This document shows positions 36,374 through 46,452 of a stretch of DNA of 64,000 bases, one piece after another. The notes below the pieces were generated by a model. The model was not told the DNA's origin. It saw nothing but the letters and a program-made list of their open reading frames with translations, and searched no databases. The position numbers were made by a program, and so were the translations under genes. The stretch covers positions 62,001 through 126,000 of the forward strand of contig PAPF01000043.1 in assembly GCA_002708825.1 (NCBI GenBank). Direction: 5' to 3'. This DNA comes from Phyllobacteriaceae bacterium (GTDB taxonomy: Bacteria > Pseudomonadota > Alphaproteobacteria > Rhizobiales > Rhizobiaceae). The first letter of the stretch is position 1, and the number at the start of each line of letters is the position of its first letter.

Positions 36374-36991
36374 ATGACGTTCAAACCGCTTGCCATTGCT
36401 CTCGCCGTGACTCTGGCCGCTGTTCTCGCCGGCTGTTCGGGAACCGCCATCCGCACCTATTCCATGTCCTACGGTTCCGTGAAGGATGCCGGCTACCAGT
36501 TGCCGCGGATCCCGATCTCCAAGGTTCCGAGCAAGTTTCACCGGCAGCTCATCCGTTACGAGACCGATGAGAAGCCGGGCACGGTCATTGTCGATACCGG
36601 AGCCAAGTTCCTCTATCTCGTCATGGAAGACGGCCGCGCCATGCGTTATGGCATCGGCGTCGGCCGCGAGGGCTTCGAGTGGTCGGGAACCGCACGCGTC
36701 GGCATGAAGCGCGAATGGCCGACCTGGACGCCGCCCTCCGAGATGATCCAGCGCGAACCGGAGCTTGCCAAGTATCGCGGCGGCATGAAGCCGGGCCTCA
36801 AGAACCCTCTCGGTGCCCGCGCGCTCTATCTCTTCAACAAGCGTGGTGACACGGGCTATCGCCTGCACGGCTCGCCGGAATGGAACTCGATTGGCGGAAA
36901 TGTCTCCTCCGGCTGCATCCGGCTGATGAACCAGGACGTCATCGACCTCTATGAGCGGGTCAAGGTCGGCGCCAAGGTAATCGTCATGTGA
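36374..36991 (+). CDS. L,D-transpeptidase (YkuD) lipoprotein
   Basis: A 205-residue protein with a lipoprotein signal (lipobox LAGC, Cys21) and a YkuD domain whose catalytic residues are His165 (YRLHGSPEW) and Cys181 (SSGCIRL). It makes 3-3 peptidoglycan crosslinks or attaches proteins to peptidoglycan in the periplasm. ATG 36374 is chosen because it produces the lipoprotein signal. A perfect terminator follows at 37017-37044. Confidence 0.93.
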   Translation: MTFKPLAIALAVTLAAVLAGCSGTAIRTYSMSYGSVKDAGYQLPRIPISKVPSKFHRQLIRYETDEKPGTVIVDTGAKFLYLVMEDGRAMRYGIGVGREGFEWSGTARVGMKREWPTWTPPSEMIQREPELAKYRGGMKPGLKNPLGARALYLFNKRGDTGYRLHGSPEWNSIGGNVSSGCIRLMNQDVIDLYERVKVGAKVIVM

Positions 36992-37016
36992 CCGGCGCCC
37001 GCGCCGCCTGAACGTC

Positions 37017-37044
37017 AAAAAGCCGGGTCGACGCCCGGCTTTTT
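37017..37044. terminator. Bidirectional intrinsic terminator
   Basis: Arms AAAAAGCCGGG (37017-37027) and CCCGGCTTTTT (37034-37044) around TCGACG. The symmetrical A and T tracts let it stop both the transpeptidase transcript and the nfuA-like transcript coming from the right. Confidence 0.9.
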
Positions 37045-37073
37045 CAATGCGTGAAGTTTGCCTTCGGAAGAAT

Positions 37074-37646
37074 TCAGGCGATCTGCTCGACCTGCTCGAC
37101 CTCGGGTACGAAATGGCGCAGCAGGTTCTGGATGCCGTGCTTGAGCGTCGCCGTGGACGACGGACAGCCCGCGCAGGCGCCCTTCATGTGCAGATAGACC
37201 GTCCCGTTCTCGAAGCCGCGGAAGGTGATGTCGCCGCCATCTTGGGCGACGGCGGGCCGGACGCGCGTGTCGAGCAGTTCCTTGATGGTGGCCACGAGGT
37301 CCTCGTCGGCATTGTCGTAGAATTCCTCGCCGGAGGCGGCCTCCGCGGCAGCCGAATCCTCTGCCATGACCGGCGCACCGGTCATGAAATGCTCCATGAT
37401 CGCGCCAAGCACGGCCGGCTTGACGTGCTGCCAGTCCAGGTCGTCGTTCTTGCTGACCGTCACGAAATCATAGCCGAAGAACACGCCGGTCACGCCGGGA
37501 ACGCCAAACAGCCGGGCGGCGAGCGGCGAGCGGGCCTCTGCGTCCTCGTCCGTCCGGAAGTCGGCCGTCCCGCTGGAGAGGACCACTTGGCCTGGCAGGA
37601 ATTTCAGCGTCGCCGGGTTCGGCGTCGCTTCAGTCTGGATGAACAT
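37074..37646 (-). CDS. NifU-family Fe-S carrier (NfuA-like)
   Basis: A 190-residue protein with an N-terminal Nfu domain (MFIQTEATPNPATLKF) and a C-terminal NifU-like domain with the cluster-binding pair Cys158 and Cys161 in GACAGCPSS. It carries 4Fe-4S clusters to target enzymes in the cytoplasm. ATG 37646 gives the highly conserved N-terminus. A perfect Irr-type iron control element lies 59 bases upstream, implying iron-dependent control. Confidence 0.92.
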   Translation of the reverse strand: MFIQTEATPNPATLKFLPGQVVLSSGTADFRTDEDAEARSPLAARLFGVPGVTGVFFGYDFVTVSKNDDLDWQHVKPAVLGAIMEHFMTGAPVMAEDSAAAEAASGEEFYDNADEDLVATIKELLDTRVRPAVAQDGGDITFRGFENGTVYLHMKGACAGCPSSTATLKHGIQNLLRHFVPEVEQVEQIA

Positions 37647-37704
37647 TTTCAAAACCTCCATGCGTCCTGCGGGTCAAGGTCCGCAGACCGTGTCGTCGGG
37701 GTCC

Positions 37705-37723
37705 GTTTAGAACCGTTCTAAAC
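37705..37723. promoter_or_regulatory. Irr-type iron control element (ICE) at the nfuA-like gene
   Basis: GTTTAGAAC-C-GTTCTAAAC is a perfect 19-base palindrome containing TTTAGAA-N3-TTCTAAA, the ICE motif bound by Irr in rhizobia and relatives. It lies 59 bases before the start of the Fe-S carrier gene, in the position of a promoter. Irr usually represses iron-using genes when iron is scarce. Confidence 0.8.
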
Positions 37724-37756
37724 ATAAGGCGTCCGGCGCCGGACGGCAAGTCCGTA

Positions 37757-38248
37757 TCACGCCAGGCTCTCGATGTCCTCATCGGTCAGGCTGGCCGGGA
37801 CGACCGTGACGGGGATGGGAAAGGGCGCGCCCTTTCCGGCCACCGAGGCCACCAGCGGGCCCGGGCCTTCCGAGGATGTGCCGGCTGCAAGGACGAGGAT
37901 GGCGATATCCTGGTCCTCCTCGATCAGGGCATGGATTTCCTCGGACTTCTTGCCCTCGCGCACGACGAGTTCCGGCTCGATGCCGAGCGACGCGCGGATG
38001 CGTTCCGCATGGGCATTGAGCGCCTCGTTGGCGGCGGCCTGGTTTTCCTCGCGCATGATCTGCTCCACGCCGAGCCAGTGCTGGAAGTCGCCCGGCTCGG
38101 TGACGAAGACGAGAACCAGTGCGCCATTGGTATTGAGCGCCCGGCGCGCCGCATAGGCGACGGCCCGTTCGCATTCCGGCGTGCCGTCGATCACCGCCAG
38201 GAACTTGCGGCGATGCCCCGCTTCATGGCTCAGCCGTTTGGAAACCAT
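37757..38248 (-). CDS. Universal stress protein (UspA family)
   Basis: A 163-residue single-domain Usp. The N-terminal strand KFLAVIDGTPECERAVAYA and the C-terminal nucleotide-loop region LVLAAGTSSEGPGPLVASVAG, a degenerate form of GxxGxxG..GS, are present. ATG 38248 is preferred over an upstream in-frame start that adds 22 basic residues. It lies 34 bases past the ICE palindrome's outer edge and 119 bases after trpS on the same strand. Function is generic stress tolerance. Confidence 0.82.
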   Translation of the reverse strand: MVSKRLSHEAGHRRKFLAVIDGTPECERAVAYAARRALNTNGALVLVFVTEPGDFQHWLGVEQIMREENQAAANEALNAHAERIRASLGIEPELVVREGKKSEEIHALIEEDQDIAILVLAAGTSSEGPGPLVASVAGKGAPFPIPVTVVPASLTDEDIESLA

Positions 38249-38367
38249 CCACCCTCTTCCCGTTGCCCGCTTTCGCGCGGGCGCCACATTGCCACCCGCT
38301 GAGGCCTGCCGCAAGCCGGCGGCCCGCGTCAGCTTGTCCGCGCGGCTTGCGCACCCTCCGGCGCGGT

Positions 38368-39435
38368 TCAGCCGTTCAGGAGACCGACGATCTTGCGCAC
38401 GTCCTTCATCGTCGCTTCGGCGAGGACAGCCGCCCGTTCGCCGCCGTCGCGCAGCACCTGGTCGATATGGCCGCGATCGGCCATGAGGCGGCGCATTTCC
38501 GAGGCAATCGGATCGAGCTTGGCGACGGCGAGGTCCGCAAGCGCCGGCTTGAAGTCGGAGAACTGGCGCCCGCCGAAGTCACGCAGCACGTCCTCGCGGC
38601 TCACATCGCTCAGCGCCGCGTAGATGCCGACCAGGTTTGCGGCTTCCGGCCGTCCTTCAAGGCCCGCCACCTCGGAGGGCAGGGCGTCCGGATCCGTCTT
38701 GGCCTTGCGGATCTTGCGGGCAATGGCTTCCGCCTCGTCCGTCAGGTTGATCCGCGACAGGTCGGACGGGTCGGACTTCGACATCTTCTTGGTGCCGTCG
38801 CGCAGGCTCATCACCCGTGTCGCCGGTCCCTCGATCAGCGGCTCGGTCACCGGGAAATAGCCGTTGACCGTCTCTTCGCCCACCTTCATTTCGACGCCGA
38901 GCTTCAGGTCCGCGATGCGGTCGGAATAATCGTTGTTGAACTTCTGGGCGATGTCGCGGGTCAGTTCCAGGTGCTGCTTCTGGTCGTCGCCCACCGGCAC
39001 ATGGGTCGCGCGGTAGACGAGGATGTCGGCCGCCATCAGGTTGGGATAGGCGAACAGGCCGACAGAGGCGTTCTCGCGGTCCTTGCCGGCCTTTTCCTTG
39101 AACTGCGTCATGCGGCTCAGCCAGCCCATGCGCGCCACGCAGTTGAAGATCCATGCCAGTTCGGCGTGCTGGACCACGCGCGACTGGTTGAAGACGATGT
39201 GTTTCGCCGGGTCGATGCCTGCGGCGAGATAGGCGGCGGCCACCGACCGCGTTGCCGCCATCAGTTCGGCTGGTTCCTGCCAGACCGTGATGGCATGCAT
39301 GTCGACGACACAATAGATGCAGTCATGGCTGTCCTGCAGCGCGACGAACTTCCGGATCGCGCCGAGATAGTTGCCGAGCGTCAGGTTGCCGGTCGGCTGC
39401 ACGCCGGAAAAGACGAGGGGTTTGAAGCTGCTCAT
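38368..39435 (-). CDS. trpS: Tryptophanyl-tRNA synthetase
   Basis: A 355-residue class I aminoacyl-tRNA synthetase. The HIGH-equivalent is in [13 protein letters not shown] and the KMSKS loop is exact ([11 protein letters not shown]). It charges tRNA-Trp. ATG 39435 gives the family start [16 protein letters not shown]; an upstream in-frame start adds 34 non-conserved residues. Lies downstream of murJ, as in many rhizobia. Confidence 0.96.
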   Translation of the reverse strand: MSSFKPLVFSGVQPTGNLTLGNYLGAIRKFVALQDSHDCIYCVVDMHAITVWQEPAELMAATRSVAAAYLAAGIDPAKHIVFNQSRVVQHAELAWIFNCVARMGWLSRMTQFKEKAGKDRENASVGLFAYPNLMAADILVYRATHVPVGDDQKQHLELTRDIAQKFNNDYSDRIADLKLGVEMKVGEETVNGYFPVTEPLIEGPATRVMSLRDGTKKMSKSDPSDLSRINLTDEAEAIARKIRKAKTDPDALPSEVAGLEGRPEAANLVGIYAALSDVSREDVLRDFGGRQFSDFKPALADLAVAKLDPIASEMRRLMADRGHIDQVLRDGGERAAVLAEATMKDVRKIVGLLNG

Positions 39436-39588
39436 GGGCGTGAACTCTCGTGAAGCTGGTGGAGGGCTCCGGCGGCGGTTCATCCGCCCCGCGGGTCTGT
39501 CGGCACGGCTTATGGCCGAGCCCGTGCCGGCGATCAAGGCCCTCTTTCGCCCCGGACCGCCTCAGCCCGGCGATGTTGCGTGAATGTG

Positions 39589-41172
39589 TCAGGCGTCGGT
39601 GGTGGGTGCCCTCTTGCGCCGCCGGTGCACCGCGCGGGCCAGTTCCTGCCGGTCCAGTCCGCCGGTGACGATCACCAGCGTGAAATAGATCACCATGGCC
39701 GCGAGCACGGTTCCGGCCGTGGCCATGAGCCGCAACCCGAGCGACGGGCTTGCGAACCAGCCCGGCAGAGCCCACTGGATGGCGGCGACGGCCGTGCCCA
39801 TGACGGCTGCCGCCAGCACGATCATGGTGACGCGCCGCAAAGTGACGGGCGAGGGCCGGAAGTCGTTGCGCCGCCAGAGCGTCACGGCCAGCAGCAGGAA
39901 GTTCACCCAGGCCGAGACCGCCGTGGCGAGCGCGATGGCGACGTGACCCATCGCGTTGAAGAAGATCAGCGAGAAGCCGACATTCACCACGACCGCCACG
40001 ATGGAGAACCACAACGGCGTCTTCATGTCCTCCCGCGCGAAATAGGCCGGCTGGAACACCTTGATGAGGACATAGGCGGGAAGGCCTGCGGCGAAGGCGG
40101 CCAGCGCCTGCGCGGTCAGCCGGGTCGTCTCCGCGGTGAAGGCGCCGCGCTCATAGAGCAGGTTGACCAGCGGGTCGGGCATGACCATGAAGCCCACGGC
40201 CGCCGGAAGCGTCAGGCCGAGGGCGAATTCCAGGCTGCGGTTCTGCAGGTGCTGGGCGTCGCGGTCGTCGCCGGCCGCCAGTGCCCGCGAAAGTTCCGGC
40301 AGCAGCACCACGCCGATGGCGATGCCGATCACGCCCAGCGGCAGCTGGTTGATGCGGTCGGCATAATTCAGCAGCGCGATGGCACCGTCCTGCGCCGAGG
40401 CGATGATGCGTCCGATCATGATGTTGATCTGCACCACGCCGCCGGTGACGATGGCAGGGCCCATCAGGACGAGCAGGCGCCTGACCTGCGGCGTCAGCGC
40501 CGGGCGGATGAGGCCGAGCCTCAGGCCCTCGCGCGCCACGCCGACGGCGAGCAGCGCCAGTTGCGCGAAGCCGGAGGCGAACACGCCCCAGGCCATCCAG
40601 TAGCCGGTGAGCGTGGCGTCGGCGCCGAGCCACAGTGCCAGTCCCACCACCGCGACGAGGATCACGTTGAGCAGCACCGGCACGATGGCCGCCAGGAAAT
40701 AGCGCCTCAGCGAATTGAGGATGCCGGAGAACATCGCCACCAGCGACATGCAGAAGAGATAGGGGAACATGATCCGCGTCATGTCCACCGTCATGGCGAA
40801 CTTGTCCGGCGTATCGGCAAAGAGCGGCGCCACCACGGTGGCGACCAGGCCAGGCATGAACAGGATGGCAAGGCCCGACAGCGCGATGAGAACGGCCGAG
40901 AGTACCGCCAGCACCTGTTCGGCGAAGGCCCGCGCGGCCGCGAGGCCCCCCTTCTCGACTTCCTTGGCGAACAGCGGGACGAAGGCGGAGTTGAAGGCAC
41001 CTTCGGCGAACAGCCGGCGGAACAGGTTGGGAAAGCCGAAAGCGGCGTAGAAGGCATCCGCCACGGGACCGGCGCCGAGCGCCGCGCCGATCAGCGCCTC
41101 GCGCACGAAACCCAGGACGCGGCTGGCCATGGTCGCGGCGCCCACACTGGCGAACTTGTTGACGAGGCTCAT
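39589..41172 (-). CDS. murJ: Lipid II flippase MurJ
   Basis: A 527-residue membrane protein with about 14 spans of the MOP exporter superfamily. The N-terminal segment ASRVLGFVREALIG with conserved Arg residues and the loop GAFNSAFVP are typical of MurJ. It flips lipid-linked peptidoglycan precursor to the periplasmic face and is essential in most bacteria. It follows glnD after 31 bases on the same strand. Confidence 0.95.
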   Translation of the reverse strand: MSLVNKFASVGAATMASRVLGFVREALIGAALGAGPVADAFYAAFGFPNLFRRLFAEGAFNSAFVPLFAKEVEKGGLAAARAFAEQVLAVLSAVLIALSGLAILFMPGLVATVVAPLFADTPDKFAMTVDMTRIMFPYLFCMSLVAMFSGILNSLRRYFLAAIVPVLLNVILVAVVGLALWLGADATLTGYWMAWGVFASGFAQLALLAVGVAREGLRLGLIRPALTPQVRRLLVLMGPAIVTGGVVQINIMIGRIIASAQDGAIALLNYADRINQLPLGVIGIAIGVVLLPELSRALAAGDDRDAQHLQNRSLEFALGLTLPAAVGFMVMPDPLVNLLYERGAFTAETTRLTAQALAAFAAGLPAYVLIKVFQPAYFAREDMKTPLWFSIVAVVVNVGFSLIFFNAMGHVAIALATAVSAWVNFLLLAVTLWRRNDFRPSPVTLRRVTMIVLAAAVMGTAVAAIQWALPGWFASPSLGLRLMATAGTVLAAMVIYFTLVIVTGGLDRQELARAVHRRRKRAPTTDA

Positions 41173-41203
41173 GGCTTCAGCGCCCCCAACACGGCCCGGC
41201 GGC

Positions 41204-43999
41204 TCATGACAAGGCCGCCGATCGCGGCTTGCTCGTGGCGCCCTTGTCCTCCAGCACGCCGGTCAGCGCAGCCTTGATGCGTGCCTGGCGCGTCGGGTTC
41301 TCGATCTTGTGGCCGACAAGGTCGGTCACGTAGAAGGTGTCGATCACCTTCTCGCCAAAGGTGGTGATATGGGCCGAGGCAATGTCGAGCGAAAGGTCGG
41401 CAATGGCGCCGGTCAGTTCCGAAAGCAGACCGGGCCGGTCCAGCCCCTCCACCTCGATCACCGAGAACTTGTGCGACAGCGTGTTGCGGATTTCGGCGGC
41501 CGGGGCGATCCGGAAGGCCTTCGACTTGCGCCGGGGCCTGCCTTTCTTCTCGATCATCTCGGGCAGCCGCGTCTTGCCGGCGAGCGCCTCCTCGATCAGC
41601 CGGCCGATCCGCGCGGCGCGGCGCAATTCGTCCTCGTCCTGGTCGAATTCGCGGTTGACCATGATCGTGTCCAGCGCGCGCCCGTCCGATGTGGTGAAGA
41701 TCTGCGCGTCCACGATGTTGGCGCCGGCGGCCGCGCAGGCCCCGGCGATGACCGACAGCAGGCGCGGATGGTCGGGCGTCAGGACGGTGATTTCGGTCAC
41801 GCCCTCGAAGGCAAGCGTGCGGACCTCGGTGGCAAGCGCCTTTCCGGCCTTCTGGGTTTCCCGGATGAAGCGGGCGTGCCTGACCTGGTCTTCCAGGCTC
41901 GTGACGAGATAGTAAGCCGAGTAATGAAGGTCGGTATAGGCGTCGATCTCTTCGGCGGGCCAGTCCTTCAGTGCCTCGGCCAGCCGGGCGCGGGCATGGG
42001 CGGCGCGCTCGCGCCGCGAGCCTTCGGAGAAGCCGCCGGTCAGGAGAAGCTGGGTCTCGTAGAACAGCGTGCGCAGAAGCTGGCCTTTCCAGCCGTTCCA
42101 CACGCCCGGGCCCACGCCCCGGATGTCGCAGACGGTCAGCACGAGCAAGAGCTTCAGCCGCTCCACCGATTGGACGGTGTCGGCGAAGTCCTCGATGGTC
42201 TTGCGGTCGTTGAGGTCGCGCGATTGCGCGACCATCGACATGGTCAGGTGTTCCTGCACCAGCCAGGCGACGGTTTCCGTTTCCGAGGCGTCAAGGCCCA
42301 TGTGCGGGCAGAGCCGCCGGGCAATGCGCGCGCCGGCCACCGAGTGGTCCTCCGGCCGGCCCTTGGCGATGTCGTGCAGCAGAAGGGCGGTGTAGAGGAT
42401 GCGCCGGTTTGCCTTGATCTCCGGGATGAGCTGGCTGGCCAGCGGATGCGCAGCCGATTCGCTGCCCCGTTCGATCGAGGAGAGCACGCCGATGCAGCGC
42501 AGGAGATGCTCGTCCACCGTGTAGTGGTGGTACATGTTGAACTGCATCATCGCCACGATCTTGCGGAAATCCGGGATGAGGCGGCCGAGCAGTCCGGCCT
42601 CGTTCATCCGCCTGAGCGTCATTTCCGGATCGCGGTCCGATGTCAGCACGTCCATGAACAGCCGGTTGCCTTCCGCGTCGCGGCGCAGGTCGCGGTTCAC
42701 CAGCTTCAGCGAACGCGTGACAAGCTGCATGGCGTCGGGATGATATTCCAGCCCGTGCTTGTCGGCGAACCAGAACAGGCGCACCAGATTGACCGGATCC
42801 TTTTCGAACACCTGCTCGTTGGCGATGTTGATCCGGTCATTGTCGATGATGAAGTCCTGGGTGCCGGGGATCTTGCGCTTGCGCCGTGAGAAGCCGGACA
42901 GGAAACGGTTGAAGCCGGGCGCCTTCTTGGCCTGTTCCTCCTCAAGTTCCGCGCAGAAGATGCGGGTCAGGTCGCCCACGTCCTTGGCGACGAGGAAATA
43001 ATGCTTCATGAAGCGCTCGACCGCCGAAAGCCCTGGCTTGGATTGGTAGTTGAGCCGTTCCGCCACGTCGCGCTGCAATTCGAAATGCAGCCGTTCCTCC
43101 GGTTTGCCGGTGACGAAATGCATGTGGCAGCGTACCGCCCACAGGAAATCCTCGGCGCGGCGGAACATGTTGTATTCCTTGCGGGTGAAGACACCCTTTT
43201 CGATCAGTTCCTCCGCCGTGCGCACCCGGTAGAAATACTTGCCGATCCAGAACAGGGTGTGCAGGTCGCGCAGGCCGCCCTTGCCCTCCTTGATGTTGGG
43301 CTCCACCTTGTAGCGGCTTTCGCCCTGCTTGGCGTGGCGTTCGTCGCGCTCGGCCAGCTTCGCCTGCACGTATTCCGGTCCCGATCCCTTGACCACTTCC
43401 CCGTCGAAGCGGGTGAACAGCTCCTCGAAAAGCCCCTCGTCGCCCCACAGGTAGCGCGCCTCCAGCACGGCCGTGCGGATGGTGATGTCGCCGCGCGACA
43501 GCCGGATGCACTCGTCGATGTTGCGGGTGGCATGGCCCACCTTCAGGCCCATGTCCCACAGCATGTAGAGCATGTATTCCACCACCTGCTCGCCCCAGGG
43601 CGTCTGCTTGTAGGGCAGCAGGAACAACAGGTCGATGTCGGAGCCGGGCGCCAGCGTGCCGCGTCCGTAGCCACCCACGGCAACCACGGTCATGCGCTCC
43701 GCCTGGCTCGGGTTCTTCGACCGGTAGACATGGGTGACGGCGAAATCGTGGAGAACCCGGATGACCTCGTCCATCAGGTGCGAAAGCCGAACCGCGCAGG
43801 CCGTGCCGCCGCCATCGGCCAGCAGCATGGCCTCCGCCCGTTCGCGGCCGTCCGCCATGGCCTGCTTCAGCTTTTCCAGGACACGAGCCCGGATGGCCAG
43901 GTCCGAGCCGTCGCCATCCGCTCCGGTCAGCGCCGTCAGCTCCGCGCGCAGCGCGTCGGCGTCGATCATCTCGTTCAGCTTGAGCGGCACGCGGGCCAT
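41204..43999 (-). CDS. glnD: Bifunctional uridylyltransferase/uridylyl-removing enzyme GlnD
   Basis: A 931-residue nitrogen sensor. The nucleotidyltransferase domain shows [19 protein letters not shown] (about residues 108-126), the HD hydrolase domain shows LLHDIAKG...DHSVAGA (about residue 510), and two C-terminal ACT domains start near residues 725 and 840 and sense glutamine. It adds UMP to PII proteins when nitrogen is short and removes it when glutamine is plentiful. Works with rpoN and ptsN, also in this window. Confidence 0.96.
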   Translation of the reverse strand: MARVPLKLNEMIDADALRAELTALTGADGDGSDLAIRARVLEKLKQAMADGRERAEAMLLADGGGTACAVRLSHLMDEVIRVLHDFAVTHVYRSKNPSQAERMTVVAVGGYGRGTLAPGSDIDLLFLLPYKQTPWGEQVVEYMLYMLWDMGLKVGHATRNIDECIRLSRGDITIRTAVLEARYLWGDEGLFEELFTRFDGEVVKGSGPEYVQAKLAERDERHAKQGESRYKVEPNIKEGKGGLRDLHTLFWIGKYFYRVRTAEELIEKGVFTRKEYNMFRRAEDFLWAVRCHMHFVTGKPEERLHFELQRDVAERLNYQSKPGLSAVERFMKHYFLVAKDVGDLTRIFCAELEEEQAKKAPGFNRFLSGFSRRKRKIPGTQDFIIDNDRINIANEQVFEKDPVNLVRLFWFADKHGLEYHPDAMQLVTRSLKLVNRDLRRDAEGNRLFMDVLTSDRDPEMTLRRMNEAGLLGRLIPDFRKIVAMMQFNMYHHYTVDEHLLRCIGVLSSIERGSESAAHPLASQLIPEIKANRRILYTALLLHDIAKGRPEDHSVAGARIARRLCPHMGLDASETETVAWLVQEHLTMSMVAQSRDLNDRKTIEDFADTVQSVERLKLLLVLTVCDIRGVGPGVWNGWKGQLLRTLFYETQLLLTGGFSEGSRRERAAHARARLAEALKDWPAEEIDAYTDLHYSAYYLVTSLEDQVRHARFIRETQKAGKALATEVRTLAFEGVTEITVLTPDHPRLLSVIAGACAAAGANIVDAQIFTTSDGRALDTIMVNREFDQDEDELRRAARIGRLIEEALAGKTRLPEMIEKKGRPRRKSKAFRIAPAAEIRNTLSHKFSVIEVEGLDRPGLLSELTGAIADLSLDIASAHITTFGEKVIDTFYVTDLVGHKIENPTRQARIKAALTGVLEDKGATSKPRSAALS

Positions 44000-44049
44000 G
44001 GGCGGATGTCCTTGTCGGGGATGAGGGCGGCCATGCGTTGTCCGGGAAA

Positions 44050-46335
44050 TCAGCTACCCGCGTTGTAGGCCGCGATGACCGCCATGTTCACGATGTCGGA
44101 ATCCTTGGCGTTCATCGGCACGATCTGCACCGATTTCTCCAGGCCGACCAGCAGCGGGCCGATCACCGTCGAGCCGCCCAGTTCCTGCAGCATCTTGGTG
44201 GCGATGGACGCGGAGTGGAAGGCCGGCATCACCAGCACGTTGGCCGGACCGGAAAGCCGGATGAAGGGATATTGCTCCATCAGCGATTCGTTGAGCGCCA
44301 CGTCGGCGGCCATCTCGCCGTCATACTCGAAGTCCACCCGGCGCTTGTCGAGGATCTGCACCGCCTCGCGCACCCGGTCGGAGCGTTCACCGCGCGGATG
44401 GCCGAAGGTGGAATAGGCGAGCATCGCCACGCGCGGTTCGTAGCCCATGCGGCGCGCCATTTCCGCCGCCTCCTCGGCGATGTCGGCAAGCTGTTCCGAT
44501 GTCGGCATGTCATGCACGGCCGTATCGGCCACCAGCACCGTGCGGCCCCTGCACAGTGCCAGCGAAACGCCGATCATGCGATGGCCGGACTTGGCGTCGA
44601 TGACGCGGCAGACATCCTCCAGAACGGTGGAATAATTGCGCGTCACGCCCGAAACCATGGCGTCCGCGTCGCCCAGCGCCACCATGGAGGCGCCGAAATG
44701 GTTGCGGTCGTTGTTGATCATGCGCTGGCAGTCGCGGAACAGGTAGCCCTTGCGCTGCAGGCGCTCGTAGAGGAATTCGGCGTATGCGGCATTGCGTTTC
44801 GAAAGCCTGGCATTGACCAGTTCGATGCCCGGCCGGTCGAGGTCGACACCGGCAGCCCGTGCCGTCTCGCGCATCTGCTCCTCGCGCCCCAGCAGGATGG
44901 CGGTGCCGAGCCTCTGGTTCACATAGGCCACGGCCGCGCGCATCACCTGCTCCTCCTCGCCCTCGGCGAAGACGACGCGCTTGGGCTGGCGGCGCACCCG
45001 CTCGTAGATGCGCTGCAGGGTCGAGGCGATCGGGTCGCGCCGCGCCGAAAGCTGTTGCGCATAGGCTTCCAGGTCGAGGATCGGCACGCGTGCCACGCCG
45101 CTGTCCATCGCCGCCTTGGCCACCGCCACCGGAACCGCCGAGATCAGGCGCGGATCGAAGGGGACGGGGATGATGTATTGCGGGCCGAATTGCGGCCGCG
45201 TGCCGCCATAGGCGGCGGCCACGTCGTCGGGCACGTCCTCGCGCGCCAGTTCAGCCAGCGCGTTGACGGCGGCGATCTTCATCTCCTCGTTGATCGTCGT
45301 CGCCCGAACGTCCAGCGCGCCGCGGAAGATGTAGGGAAAGCCCAGCACGTTGTTGACCTGGTTGGGATAGTCCGACCGGCCGGTCGCCATGATTGCGTCG
45401 TCACGCAATTCGTCCACTTCTTCCGGCGTGATCTCCGGGTCGGGATTGGCCATGGCGAAGATGATCGGGTTGGCGGCCATGTCGGACACCATGTCCGGCG
45501 TCAGCGCGCCCTTGGCCGAGAGGCCGAAGAACACGTCCGCGCCCTTGATGGCATCGGCCAGCGTACGCGCATTGGTCTCGACCGCATGGGCCGATTTCCA
45601 CTGGTTCATGCCGTCGGTCCGGCCCTTGTGGATCACGCCCTTGGTGTCGCACAGGATGATGTTCTCGCCGGGCATGCCCATGGCCTTGATCAGTTCGATG
45701 CAGGCAATGGCGGCGGCGCCCGCACCGTTGCACACGAGCTTCGTGTTCTTCAGGTCGCGCCCCGTCAGGTGCAGCGCGTTGACGAGGCCCGCAGCGGCGA
45801 TGATCGCCGTGCCGTGCTGGTCGTCGTGAAAGACGGGAATGTCCATGATCTCGCGCAGGCGCTGCTCGATGATGAAGCAGTCCGGCGCCTTGATGTCCTC
45901 CAGGTTGATGCCGCCGAAGGACGGACCGAGAAAGCGCACGCAGTTGACGAATTCGTCGACATCCTGCGTATCGACCTCGAGATCGATGGAATCGACGTCG
46001 GCAAAGCGCTTGAACAGCACCGACTTGCCCTCCATCACCGGCTTGGAGGCCAGCGCGCCGAGATTGCCGAGGCCCAGGATCGCCGTGCCGTTCGAGATGA
46101 CCGCCACCATGTTGCCGCGCGTCGTGTAGTCGAAGGCCCGGCTCGGGTTCTCCGCGATGGCCTTCACCGGAACCGCCACGCCCGGCGAATAGGCCAGGCT
46201 CAGGTCGCGCTGGGTCGCCATCGGCTTGGTCGGCGTGATCTCCAGCTTGCCGGGCCGGCCCCGCGCGTGGAAATCGAGCGCTTCCTGCGCTGTGACGGTG
46301 GTGCCGGCCTGGCGGGGTTTCTTTGACGATGGCAT
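44050..46335 (-). CDS. maeB: Malic enzyme with C-terminal phosphotransacetylase-like domain
   Basis: A 761-residue protein with an N-terminal malic enzyme domain ([18 protein letters not shown](P) motif [12 protein letters not shown]; residues about 1-430) and a PTA-like C-terminal domain (about 440-761), the arrangement of rhizobial Dme/Tme. It oxidatively decarboxylates malate to pyruvate and is usually controlled by acetyl-CoA through the PTA domain. The reading frame stays open far upstream across antisense mutS, but ATG 46335 gives the family start. NAD versus NADP preference not resolved. Divergent from mutS. Confidence 0.94.
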   Translation of the reverse strand: MPSSKKPRQAGTTVTAQEALDFHARGRPGKLEITPTKPMATQRDLSLAYSPGVAVPVKAIAENPSRAFDYTTRGNMVAVISNGTAILGLGNLGALASKPVMEGKSVLFKRFADVDSIDLEVDTQDVDEFVNCVRFLGPSFGGINLEDIKAPDCFIIEQRLREIMDIPVFHDDQHGTAIIAAAGLVNALHLTGRDLKNTKLVCNGAGAAAIACIELIKAMGMPGENIILCDTKGVIHKGRTDGMNQWKSAHAVETNARTLADAIKGADVFFGLSAKGALTPDMVSDMAANPIIFAMANPDPEITPEEVDELRDDAIMATGRSDYPNQVNNVLGFPYIFRGALDVRATTINEEMKIAAVNALAELAREDVPDDVAAAYGGTRPQFGPQYIIPVPFDPRLISAVPVAVAKAAMDSGVARVPILDLEAYAQQLSARRDPIASTLQRIYERVRRQPKRVVFAEGEEEQVMRAAVAYVNQRLGTAILLGREEQMRETARAAGVDLDRPGIELVNARLSKRNAAYAEFLYERLQRKGYLFRDCQRMINNDRNHFGASMVALGDADAMVSGVTRNYSTVLEDVCRVIDAKSGHRMIGVSLALCRGRTVLVADTAVHDMPTSEQLADIAEEAAEMARRMGYEPRVAMLAYSTFGHPRGERSDRVREAVQILDKRRVDFEYDGEMAADVALNESLMEQYPFIRLSGPANVLVMPAFHSASIATKMLQELGGSTVIGPLLVGLEKSVQIVPMNAKDSDIVNMAVIAAYNAGS

Positions 46336-46452
46336 GGGCGATTCCGGAAGTTTTTGCTGTGGAGCAGTTTCGATAAGGCTACACATCGGGCGTGTAAATC
46401 GCCAAACGGGAAATTCGGACCCTTGCGGGTCGCGACAGGGGGACTTTCCGCC

